A stretch of DNA of 5,786 nt from Deltaproteobacteria bacterium (GTDB lineage Bacteria > Desulfobacterota > Binatia > Binatales > Binataceae), in NCBI GenBank assembly GCA_003161515.1, contig PMOH01000358.1, positions 1 to 5,786 on the forward strand. Direction: 5' to 3'. The notes under the pieces are model-generated. The model had not been told where the DNA came from. It saw only the letters and a program-made list of their open reading frames with translations, and did not search any database. Position numbers and translations under genes: made by a program. Below, in pieces: positions 1-5,280 of the stretch (its first letter is position 1; the number at the start of each line of letters is the position of its first letter).

Positions 1-681
1 CTGATGCAGTTTCGCGGGCGCGAGATTCGCAGCACGACGCCCCTGCTCTACGACACGCTGGAAACCGCGCTGGGCAAGCGCTTCGACCGCGAGAAATTCT
101 CAGAGGCGCACGCCTCGGTTTACAGCGAGATATTCAACCAGCGCTCGAAGCACGACGCGCTCGAGATCACCTGCCTCGAACGCTTCGCGCGCACGCTCAA
201 AATCCTCGACGTCGATGAACGCATCGCCGCGCCGCTGGCGGAAAATCTTCGCCGCATCCACATGGCGCGCGTGCGCGAGGTCACCAAGGCGCCACCCGCG
301 CGAATCGAGGCGATGAAAAAAATCGCGATGCATCATCGCCTCGGCCTCATCTCCAACTTCGACGATTCCGAGACCGGTCACCTGATCATGCGCGATACGG
401 GCATCCGCGAGCTCTTCACCGCGGTGATTATCTCGGCCGACACCGGCTATCGAAAACCCAACCCTCTCATCTTCAAAACAATTCTCGACGCGATGCATCT
501 CGAGCCCGCCGATATCCTGTTCGTCGGCGACACTCCGCTCGACGACGTGCTCGGCAGCAAGGGCGTCGGGATGCATTCCGCATGGATCCGCACGCGCAAT
601 CGCGAGTTGCCCGAGAACATCCCTGCGCCCGACATCATAATCCAGGACCTCGCGGAACTCCCCGCCGCGCTCGGCCTGTAA
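1..681 (+). CDS. HAD-superfamily hydrolase (haloacid dehalogenase-like), 5' end outside the window
   Basis: This is the C-terminal 226 codons of a HAD-fold hydrolase, probably a cytosolic small-molecule phosphatase. Numbering from the Met at position 4, motif II is ISNFD (Ser117, Asn118), motif III is the Lys151 of YRKPNP, and motif IV is GDTPLDD (Asp176, Asp180 or 181). Residues about 15-95 look like a helical cap of the subfamily IA type. Motif I, the nucleophile DxDGTL that normally sits at the extreme N-terminus, is absent. The frame stays open through codon 1-3, so the gene begins before the window and the ATG at 4 is an internal methionine. It ends in TAA, 14 nt before the next gene on the same strand, which suggests one operon. 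HAD families are too promiscuous to assign a substrate; a nucleotide or sugar phosphate is possible. The fold assignment is firm and the specificity is unknown. Confidence 0.9.
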   Translation: MMQFRGREIRSTTPLLYDTLETALGKRFDREKFSEAHASVYSEIFNQRSKHDALEITCLERFARTLKILDVDERIAAPLAENLRRIHMARVREVTKAPPARIEAMKKIAMHHRLGLISNFDDSETGHLIMRDTGIRELFTAVIISADTGYRKPNPLIFKTILDAMHLEPADILFVGDTPLDDVLGSKGVGMHSAWIRTRNRELPENIPAPDIIIQDLAELPAALGL

Positions 682-695
682 GAGCAATCCCGCCG

Positions 696-1187
696 ATGGC
701 GGCTTCACTGAAAAGGAGGCAAGTCGTAGCGGTGATTGGCGCCGGTGACGCGCCGCGCGCTGTTTGCGCGCTCGCATTCGAGCTGGGCCGCGAGATTGCG
801 CGGCGCGACGCCGTCCTTTTGAATGGCGGCCGGACCGGCGTGATGGAATCTGCCGCGGCCGGAGCACGTGAGGAAGGCGGGCATACGATTGGAATCCTGC
901 CGGGTTACGATCGACGTGCGGCGAACCGGCATATCGAATTTGCGATCGCCACCGGCATCGGCGAGGCCCGCAACGCCGTGATTGTCGCGAGCGCCGACGC
1001 GATCATAGCGCTGGCCGGCGAAGGCGGTACGCTGGCCGAGATTGGCTTCGCGAAAAAATTCGGCAAGCCAATCGTCGCGCTCGATTCGTGGCCCGAGATT
1101 GACGGGATGAGCCGCGCCGATACTCCCGCGCAGGCAGTCGCGCTGGCGCTCAAGCTGGCGAAATCAAATTCGCGACGGAGAAATTAA
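696..1187 (+). CDS. SLOG/LOG-like Rossmann protein, TIGR00725 family
   Basis: A 163-residue single-domain Rossmann-like protein. It opens with strand VVAVIGAGD (residues 10-18). The nucleotide-phosphate loop is GGRTGVMESAAAG (44-56), followed by GGHTIGILPG (61-70), TGIGEARN (86-93, with Arg91) and the GEGGTLAEI stretch (108-116, with Glu115). This order is that of the TIGR00725/SLOG cluster 4 group, related to the cytokinin-activating LOG phosphoribohydrolases and to plant molybdenum cofactor carrier proteins. The PGGxGTxxE box of true LOGs is modified to AGEGGTLAE, so LOG activity should not be assumed. Length is normal for the family. ATG 696 is chosen because it keeps the whole first strand; its ribosome site is weak, and a strong GGAGG lies just inside the gene (see that entry). 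The stop TAA abuts the ATG of the thioesterase with no gap, implying translational coupling. Ligand unknown; probably a nucleotide or cofactor. Confidence 0.88.
   Translation: MAASLKRRQVVAVIGAGDAPRAVCALAFELGREIARRDAVLLNGGRTGVMESAAAGAREEGGHTIGILPGYDRRAANRHIEFAIATGIGEARNAVIVASADAIIALAGEGGTLAEIGFAKKFGKPIVALDSWPEIDGMSRADTPAQAVALALKLAKSNSRRRN
711..719 (+). promoter_or_regulatory. strong Shine-Dalgarno-like AAAAGGAGG inside the 5' end of the SLOG gene
   Basis: AAAAGGAGG lies 12 nt before an in-frame GTG at 732. If it were the true ribosome site, the protein would start at VIGAGD and lose most of the first beta strand. That makes the GTG start less likely than ATG 696, but the ATG has only a weak AAGAG upstream (680-684). 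The motif may simply encode Lys-Arg-Arg. It is the one real start-site ambiguity in this operon. Confidence 0.3.
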
Positions 1188-1601
1188 ATGTCCGCCGATC
1201 AGGATCGCAACCGCTTCATCCAACTGCTCGAGCGAGCACCGTTCTCTGCGCTGCTCGGCCTTAAGATCGAATCCGCCACCGACGGCTCCGCGACGCTGCG
1301 GATGCCGTTCGATTTGCGCCTTCTCAACGAAGGCGGTCCCACTGCGCCCGTTCACGGCGGCGCGATCGCCGCGCTCGCCGACGTCGCCGCATGCGCCGCG
1401 GTCTGGAGCCTCGCCGCGACGACCCGCACCGCGACCATCTCGATCACGGTGAACTACACCGGCTTTGCCGTGAGTTCCGATCTGATCGCCCGCGCGCGCG
1501 TGAAGCGCCACGGCAAGCGCATCGCAAGCCTCACCGTAGAAATCACCGACGCCTCCGACGCCCTCGTCGCCGACGCGCTCGTTACTTACAAAATCGCATA
1601 G
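1188..1601 (+). CDS. PaaI-family hotdog-fold acyl-CoA thioesterase
   Basis: A 137-residue protein with a single hotdog domain, the usual length for PaaI-like thioesterases, which hydrolyse acyl- or aryl-CoA thioesters in the cytosol as oligomers. The diagnostic segment is VHGGAIAALADVA (residues 55-67). His56-Gly57-Gly58 forms the oxyanion region at the start of the central helix, and Asp65 matches the catalytic acid of E. coli PaaI. The later strand TISITVNYTG (82-92 region) corresponds to the family's conserved NY/R-P strand. The start is well supported: GGAG at 1177-1180 lies 7 nt before the ATG, and the upstream gene's TAA ends immediately before it. No phenylacetate genes are nearby, so the paaI name is not justified. 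A role in clearing unwanted CoA thioesters is plausible but inferred. The substrate cannot be read from the sequence. Confidence 0.92.
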   Translation: MSADQDRNRFIQLLERAPFSALLGLKIESATDGSATLRMPFDLRLLNEGGPTAPVHGGAIAALADVAACAAVWSLAATTRTATISITVNYTGFAVSSDLIARARVKRHGKRIASLTVEITDASDALVADALVTYKIA

Positions 1602-1685
1602 CGTCGCAGCATCGATTAGTTCACTCCGCTCGCTTACAATGAAGCTCGACTGATTGCTATCAAGGTTCGGTAGAGGGAAGGCAAT

Positions 1686-2987
1686 ATGTTTTCTCGGATT
1701 CGATTCGATCGCAAATTTATCTTCGCCGCAGTCGCGATCTTCGTCGCCGCGCTATCGCTGACGATGGCTCCCACAGCCCGTGCCGTCAATTCTGTCCCCG
1801 ACGCCATGCCGACCGGCACCGAGACCCTGCTGTATTCCTTTGGCGTCGGCCCCACTCCCGACAAGTGCAAAGCAATGGACGGCGCCAACCCCAGGGGCTC
1901 GCTGACCTACGCGTCCGCCACCGGCCTGCTCTTCGGCCGCACCTCGACCACCACTTCGAAGGGCCCCGGCTTTGGTACGATTTTCCAGCTCATGCCCACC
2001 GGTTCCAGCTACGTGGTCGACAATTACTTCGCCGGCGCGAAGACCGACGGCGACGATCCGGAGAACAATGCGATGACGCTGGTCGGTAACGTCCTCTACG
2101 GAACGACGCTCACCGGCGGGCAACATAGCAACGGCGCCATCTTCAGCATCAACGACGACGGCAGCGGCTACTCGTCGCCGCTCCTGTTCAGCTTCCCCGC
2201 GAGCGGCGCGAAAAACTACAGCGCACAGCCGTTCAGTTGCTTCGACAGTGTCGGCAGCGTGCTCTACGGCATGACCTCGCTCGGCGGCAAGGGCGGCAAC
2301 GGCGCCATTTACACCTTCGACACTTCGACCAGTACCTACGCGCGCTTGCACTCCTTCGACGGCACGCACGGCGCCGATCCACACGGCCAGCTCATTCTCG
2401 ATCCCAACGGCAAAACCTTTTACGGCATGACGCAAGCCGGCGGCACCTCGAAGCTCGGCGTCGTGTTCTCTTTCTCTCACATCTGCAGTTCGGCCAACTC
2501 AAAGTGCAAAAACAAATTCAAGGTCCTGCACAACTTCAGCGCCAACAGCAGCAACGGCGCGACTCCCGACCACGGCACGCTCGTGCAAAGCGGCACGACG
2601 CTGTACGGCTTGACCGAAAACGGCGGCAAGTACGGCAACGGCACGCTGTTTTCAATTCAGACCAACGGCCAGCACTTCACCATCCTGCAAAACTTCGGCA
2701 ACCCGGGCAGCAACGACGGCATCAATCCCTTGGGATCGTTGTTGCTCGACGGCACCACGCTCTACGGCACTACCAAGTCGGGCGGCAACAAGGGCAACGG
2801 CAGCGTCTTTCAAATCAATACGGACGGCACCGGCTACGATCGAATTTGGGATTTTCAGGGTGGCACCACCGACGGCCAGAAACCCGACGACGACGTCATC
2901 CTGCTGAGCGGCACGCTCTACGGGATGACCGAGCTCGGCGGGCAATGCGGCTTCGGCGCGATCTTCGCGCTCGTGCCTCCTCCATGA
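1686..2987 (+). CDS. Exported GloVer tandem-repeat protein, probable seven-bladed beta-propeller
   Basis: A 433-residue secreted or periplasmic protein. Residues 1-33 are a clear Sec signal peptide: basic start (Arg4, Arg6, Arg9, Lys10), hydrophobic core about 11-26, and an ARA cleavage site ending at residue 33. The rest is built from seven units with core L-Y-G-x-T-x2-G-G-x4-G-x2-F, with Leu/Phe-Tyr/Phe-Gly at residues 82, 137, 193, 245, 306, 359 and 411. The first unit is divergent (LFGRT). This is the pattern of proteins annotated as choice-anchor tandem repeat GloVer-containing. The usual C-terminal sorting tail is missing, because the chain ends in PPP right after unit seven, so a soluble product is likely. 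Five cysteines remain in the mature chain; Cys267 and Cys274, in an enlarged loop, could form a disulphide. AGAGGG at 1672-1677 supports the ATG. A possible TACAAT -10 lies at 1635-1640 in the 84-nt upstream gap, without a good -35. No enzymatic motif is visible; binding or structural function is unknown. Confidence 0.87.
   Translation: MFSRIRFDRKFIFAAVAIFVAALSLTMAPTARAVNSVPDAMPTGTETLLYSFGVGPTPDKCKAMDGANPRGSLTYASATGLLFGRTSTTTSKGPGFGTIFQLMPTGSSYVVDNYFAGAKTDGDDPENNAMTLVGNVLYGTTLTGGQHSNGAIFSINDDGSGYSSPLLFSFPASGAKNYSAQPFSCFDSVGSVLYGMTSLGGKGGNGAIYTFDTSTSTYARLHSFDGTHGADPHGQLILDPNGKTFYGMTQAGGTSKLGVVFSFSHICSSANSKCKNKFKVLHNFSANSSNGATPDHGTLVQSGTTLYGLTENGGKYGNGTLFSIQTNGQHFTILQNFGNPGSNDGINPLGSLLLDGTTLYGTTKSGGNKGNGSVFQINTDGTGYDRIWDFQGGTTDGQKPDDDVILLSGTLYGMTELGGQCGFGAIFALVPPP
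1929..2975 (+). repeat. Seven in-gene repeat units of 52-61 codons
   Basis: The LYG-type cores begin at nucleotides 1929, 2094, 2262, 2418, 2601, 2760 and 2916, giving spacings of 55, 56, 52, 61, 53 and 52 codons. Typical units are VLYGTTLTGG, VLYGMTSLGG, TLYGLTENGG and TLYGTTKSGG, each followed by a G-N-G-x-[IVL]-[FY] strand. Most units also carry an [LI]-x-x-F strand, such as LHSF, LHNF and LQNF. The chain starts with a matching LLYSF strand (residues 48-52) before the first core, as expected if a propeller closes by pairing N- and C-terminal strands. The ring closure is inference. Confidence 0.85.
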
Positions 2988-2990
2988 GCT

Positions 2991-3764
2991 ATGCGCATGA
3001 CCTCGACGCTGGATAAAATCCGCCGCGCTGCTTTACCGCACGGACTCGACCTGGTGGCGGCGACTCCCGTCGCGCGCTACGACGTCACGGTCAAGGAAGT
3101 TTCGCGCGCGTCGGCGATCGATCCGAGGGCGCGATCGATCGTCGTGATCGGCAACGGCGGCGGCGCGCTGTGGGACGCGCTGAAATCCCATGCCGCGAAA
3201 AATTCCGGATGGTGGAATCGAGAAAATCCGTTCGACGACTTCACCCGCGAAGTTGTCGAGCGCGATCTCGCCGCCCCGATTCGCGCCTCGGGCCTGCGAT
3301 GCACCCCCGTTTACCCGTTCATGAGCAATGGCCGCACCCTCAGCTTCATCGACCTCGGCAAAGTCGCGGGCATCGCCGGCCCAAGCATCCTCGGCGTCAC
3401 CGTGCATCCTTTATATGGACCATGGATCGCGTTTCGCGCCGCACTGCTGCTCGACGAGGAACTCGATTCGCCAGGCGACGCGCTCGGCTTCGACCCATGT
3501 CCCACTTGCACCGCGCGCACCTGCATCCCCGCATGCCCGGCCGGGGCGGTAAGCGTCGAATCCGGATGGGACATCCCGAAGTGCCTGACCCATCGCGTGG
3601 AAGTAGAGCCCGACTGCACCCCTCGATGCCACGCGCGCGCCAACTGCATCCTCGGCCCCGAGCATCGCTATCCCGACGACGAACTCGCGTACCATCAGAT
3701 GCGCGCCCTCCGCTCGATGCGCCCGTACTACGAAACCCACATCAAACCAACCCGCCAAACCTGA
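2991..3764 (+). CDS. Cysteine-rich ferredoxin-like 4Fe-4S protein of unknown function
   Basis: A 257-residue cytosolic protein with no signal peptide or membrane segment. The N-terminal 150 residues contain IVVIGNGGG (50-58), the conserved-looking ENPFDDFTREVV (78-89) and HPLYGPWIAFRAALLLDEEL (139-158). The C-terminal part holds an iron-sulphur region: Cys170, Cys173, Cys178 and Cys182-Pro, then Cys198, Cys209, Cys213 and Cys219. The first group is CxxCx4CxxxCP, two residues longer in the middle than a standard ferredoxin motif. From memory of the family, this architecture matches uncharacterised '4Fe-4S/ferredoxin' proteins common in alphaproteobacteria, distantly resembling the C-terminal part of QueG epoxyqueuosine reductase. 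It is not a full QueG, since the length and Cys spacing differ. It starts 3 nt after the propeller gene's TGA without a good ribosome site, so translational coupling is likely. A second ATG at 2997 is an equally possible start. An electron-transfer or cofactor-linked role is inferred only. Confidence 0.85.
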   Translation: MRMTSTLDKIRRAALPHGLDLVAATPVARYDVTVKEVSRASAIDPRARSIVVIGNGGGALWDALKSHAAKNSGWWNRENPFDDFTREVVERDLAAPIRASGLRCTPVYPFMSNGRTLSFIDLGKVAGIAGPSILGVTVHPLYGPWIAFRAALLLDEELDSPGDALGFDPCPTCTARTCIPACPAGAVSVESGWDIPKCLTHRVEVEPDCTPRCHARANCILGPEHRYPDDELAYHQMRALRSMRPYYETHIKPTRQT

Positions 3765-3784
3765 CCGCGCCTTTTCACACTCTG

Positions 3785-3823
3785 GTTCCCCTTCCCGCTC
3801 GGGAAGGGGTTAGGGGTTAGGTT
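3785..3823 (+). repeat. Hairpin repeat element, copy 1
   Basis: A 39-nt intergenic element. A 9-bp perfect stem, CCCCTTCCC (3788-3796) with GGGAAGGGG (3801-3809), encloses the loop GCTC. It is followed by the G-rich tail TTAGGGGTTAGGTT. It lies 20 nt after the ferredoxin-like gene's stop codon. It could act as a transcription terminator or an RNA-stabilising hairpin there, although no T-run follows. Confidence 0.85.
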
Positions 3824-3865
3824 GTCGATCGATCCTCACCCACGTCCGTCCCTCTCTTAATTCCA

Positions 3866-3905
3866 GTTCCCCTTCCCACTATGGGAAGGGGTTAGGGGTT
3901 AGGTT
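3866..3905 (+). repeat. Hairpin repeat element, copy 2
   Basis: Same element and orientation as copy 1, 81 nt further on. The stem CCCCTTCCC (3869-3877) with GGGAAGGGG (3883-3891) and the tail TTAGGGGTTAGGTT are identical, while the loop is ACTAT instead of GCTC. An unchanged stem with a changed loop suggests that the stem and tail, not the loop, are what is kept. It ends 32 nt before the hemB ATG and overlaps where a -35 box would sit. Confidence 0.85.
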
Positions 3906-3916
3906 CCTCTCTCTTA

Positions 3917-3922
3917 TATAAT
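3917..3922 (+). promoter_or_regulatory. Probable -10 box (TATAAT) for hemB
   Basis: A perfect TATAAT lies 15 nt before the hemB ATG at 3938, in the only AT-rich stretch of this spacer. The expected -35 position falls within the G-rich tail of repeat copy 2 and has no good TTGACA match. Transcription starting about 7 nt downstream would leave a leader of roughly 9 nt. With no good Shine-Dalgarno present (only ACGG at 3927-3930), hemB may be read from a nearly leaderless mRNA. Confidence 0.42.
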
Positions 3923-3937
3923 CGCCACGGTTACACA

Positions 3938-4912
3938 ATGCCCTTCCCAATCAATCGCCCACGTCGCCTCCGACGCACCGAAACAATCCGCCGCATGATC
4001 CGCGAAACCCGCCTATCACCCGACGACCTCATCCTCCCAATGTTCGTATGCCCGGGCCGCGGCGTGAAAAAACCCGTCTCCTCGATGCCCGGCGTCGCGC
4101 AAATGTCGGTCGATAACATCGTCGCGGAAGCGCGCGAGACCTGGTCCGCGGGCGTCCCCGCCGTCATCCTGTTTGGAATTCCTGAACGCAAGGACGCCAA
4201 CGGCAGCGAGGCGTGGAACGACGACGGCGAAGTGCAGCGCGCGATCCGCGAGATCAAGGAACGCGTGCCCGGGATGGCTGTGATCACCGACGTCTGCATG
4301 TGCGAATACACCGACCACGGCCATTGCGGCGCGCTCGCAGGCAACGATGTCGACAACGACGCGACCCTCGAACTGCTGACCCGCTCGGCGCTGTCGCACG
4401 CGCGCGCGGGCGCCGATATCGTCGCGCCGTCGGACATGATGGACGGCCGCGTCGGCGCTATCCGCACCGCACTCGACAGCAACGGCTTCAGTCACGTCGC
4501 GATCATGGCGTATTCGGCAAAGTTCGCGTCGGCTTTCTACGGCCCGTTTCGCGAGGCGGCAGAGTCGGCCCCGAAATTCGGCGATCGCCGCTCGTACCAG
4601 ATGGACCCGCCCAACGGCGACGAAGCGATGCGCGAAGTTGCGCTCGACCTCGAAGAAGGCGCGGACATCGTAATGGTCAAACCCGCGCTTCCCTATCTCG
4701 ATTTAATCTTCCGCGTAAAACAGGAATTCAACGCCCCGGTAGCGGCCTACAACGTCTCCGGCGAGTACTCGATGATCCGCGCCGCCGGCCTCAACGGATG
4801 GCTCGACGAAGAGCGCGCCACAATGGAAGTGCTGACCTCAATCAAACGCGCCGGCGCCGATCTAATCCTGACCTATTTCGCAAAAGAAGCCGCCCGCAAA
4901 CTCCGTTCCTGA
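3938..4912 (+). CDS. hemB: Delta-aminolevulinic acid dehydratase (porphobilinogen synthase), zinc type
   Basis: This enzyme condenses two 5-aminolevulinate molecules into porphobilinogen, an early committed step of haem, sirohaem and cobalamin synthesis, as a cytosolic octamer. The 324-residue length equals that of E. coli HemB, and one TIM-barrel domain covers almost all of it. The active-site lysines are Lys195 in AYSAKFAS and Lys248 in VMVKPALPYLD. The metal site DVCMCEYTDHGHCG (118-131) has Cys120, Cys122 and Cys130, which marks the zinc-dependent form rather than the Asp-rich magnesium form. Glu233 lies near the allosteric magnesium Glu of other HemBs. Further signatures are APSDMMDGRVGAIR (163-176) and YNVSGEYSMI (271-280). 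The ATG gives the expected N-terminus (RPRRLRRTETIRRM). It stands alone, with repeat-rich DNA on both sides and hemD converging from the right. All key residues are present, so it should be functional. Confidence 0.98.
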   Translation: MPFPINRPRRLRRTETIRRMIRETRLSPDDLILPMFVCPGRGVKKPVSSMPGVAQMSVDNIVAEARETWSAGVPAVILFGIPERKDANGSEAWNDDGEVQRAIREIKERVPGMAVITDVCMCEYTDHGHCGALAGNDVDNDATLELLTRSALSHARAGADIVAPSDMMDGRVGAIRTALDSNGFSHVAIMAYSAKFASAFYGPFREAAESAPKFGDRRSYQMDPPNGDEAMREVALDLEEGADIVMVKPALPYLDLIFRVKQEFNAPVAAYNVSGEYSMIRAAGLNGWLDEERATMEVLTSIKRAGADLILTYFAKEAARKLRS

Positions 4913-4920
4913 AATTGAAC

Positions 4921-4943
4921 TTGAAACCCGCGGTGGGTTTCAA
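4921..4943. terminator. Hairpin after hemB, likely terminator
   Basis: A perfect 9-bp stem, TTGAAACCC (4921-4929) with GGGTTTCAA (4935-4943), has the loop GCGGT and starts 8 nt after the hemB stop. The base can be extended by GAA/TTC (4917-4919 with 4946-4948) across a small internal loop. The downstream side is only moderately T-rich (ACTTCCTTC), so it is not a textbook Rho-independent terminator, but position and stability fit that role. Confidence 0.55.
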
Positions 4944-4953
4944 ACTTCCTTCG

Positions 4954-4969
4954 GCAGGGTGACCCCTGC
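4954..4969. repeat. Short hairpin GCAGGG-TGAC-CCCTGC
   Basis: A perfect 6-bp inverted repeat with a 4-nt loop, 10 nt after the hemB terminator-like hairpin. It is one of a chain of closely spaced hairpins in the hemB-hemD spacer. Whether it is a repeat elsewhere in the genome cannot be seen here. Confidence 0.5.
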
Positions 4970-4983
4970 ACCCAGTACTAGTC

Positions 4984-5009
4984 GCAAAATGGCGAGGACG
5001 CCCTTTTGC
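4984..5009. repeat. Hairpin GCAAAATGGCG-AGGA-CGCCCTTTTGC
   Basis: Eleven-nucleotide arms (4984-4994 and 4999-5009) pair with a single T-C mismatch around the loop AGGA. Read on the plus strand, the second arm contains TTTT and is followed by TCTCACTAATATAA. The GGCGAGGACGCC core resembles short palindromic intergenic repeats in GC-rich soil bacteria; that comparison is from memory. Confidence 0.6.
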
Positions 5010-5028
5010 TCTCACTAATATAAATCCG

Positions 5029-5067
5029 GTCCCCCTTCCCGCTCGGGAAGGGGTTAGGGGTTAGGTT
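5029..5067 (+). repeat. Hairpin repeat element, copy 3
   Basis: Matches copy 1 at 38 of 39 positions, including the GCTC loop; the only change is T to C at its third base. Arms are CCCCTTCCC (5032-5040) and GGGAAGGGG (5045-5053), with tail TTAGGGGTTAGGTT. It has the same orientation as copies 1 and 2, although hemB now lies upstream of it. The near-identity with copy 1, more than 1.2 kb away and in non-coding DNA, points to recent spread or gene conversion. Confidence 0.85.
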
Positions 5068-5101
5068 GCTGGCGTCGACCAACACTTCGTAGTCTTAGCT
5101 G

Positions 5102-5140
5102 TTCTTGTGTCATCCCGAGTTCTTCTTGTGTCATCCCGAG
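5102..5140 (+). repeat. Tandem direct repeat of TTCTTGTGTCATCCCGAG
   Basis: The 18-nt unit occurs at 5102-5119 and 5123-5140, identical, with a 21-nt period and TTC between. The second copy continues into the longer GTCATCCCGAGCGAAG repeat, so the first looks like a duplicated 5' edge of that element. Confidence 0.8.
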
Positions 5141-5164
5141 CGAAGCCGAGGGACCCCGGATCTT
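5128..5164 (+). repeat. Dispersed-type repeat, GTGTCATCCCGAGCGAAG form
   Basis: It begins GTGTCATCCCGAGCGAAG and continues through a GAGGGACCCCGGATC-like end. Translated, it gives SRAKPRDP, a peptide seen in many spurious database proteins, because this repeat family is scattered through intergenic DNA of many bacteria (general knowledge). A diverged relative in the same orientation is at 5241-5269. Confidence 0.7.
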
Positions 5165-5240
5165 TCTCGACGCCGGCCGACGCACCCCCAACCACGGATC
5201 AACCGCGGTGTATGACGCTCGAGCTTCATTCCGGTGCATT

Positions 5241-5269
5241 GTGTCATTCAGAGCGAAGCGAAGAATCTC
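5241..5269 (+). repeat. Dispersed-type repeat, GTGTCATTCAGAGCGAAG form
   Basis: It shares GTGTCAT, then GAGCGAAGC, with the unit at 5128 and ends AAGAATCTC. Its translation contains CHSERSEES, the other classic spurious peptide. The 76 nt between the two units (5165-5240) show no gene or clear structure. Confidence 0.7.
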
Positions 5270-5280
5270 CGCTCCTTCTT

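Noticed and set aside
100..867. Long minus-strand open frame (255 aa) over the HAD and SLOG genes
   Set aside because: It is antisense to two genes with clear family motifs, is rich in Arg/Ala/Gly as expected from GC-rich shadow frames, and shows no domain of its own.
1752..2480. Minus-strand 242-aa frame over the propeller gene
   Set aside because: Its apparent repetitiveness mirrors the repeat codons of the real gene; no start signal or family motif.
2237..3016. Plus-strand 259-aa frame in another phase of the propeller gene
   Set aside because: Arg/His/Gln-rich composition is typical of an off-frame translation, and the in-frame repeats of the real gene are far more convincing.
3114..3140. 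Direct repeat GCGATCGATC with a 17-nt period inside the ferredoxin-like gene
   Set aside because: The two copies fall in different codon phases, lie in coding sequence, and are short and common in a GATCG-rich genome; coincidence is the simplest reading.
3170..3820. Plus-strand 216-aa frame overlapping the ferredoxin-like gene
   Set aside because: Extreme Arg/Pro/His content and run-off into repeat copy 1; it is an off-frame shadow.
4016..4495. Minus-strand 159-aa frame inside hemB
   Set aside because: Antisense to the catalytic and zinc-site region of a fully recognisable HemB.
4213..4962. Plus-strand 249-aa frame overlapping hemB and its terminator
   Set aside because: Arg-rich off-frame translation that reads through the post-hemB hairpin.
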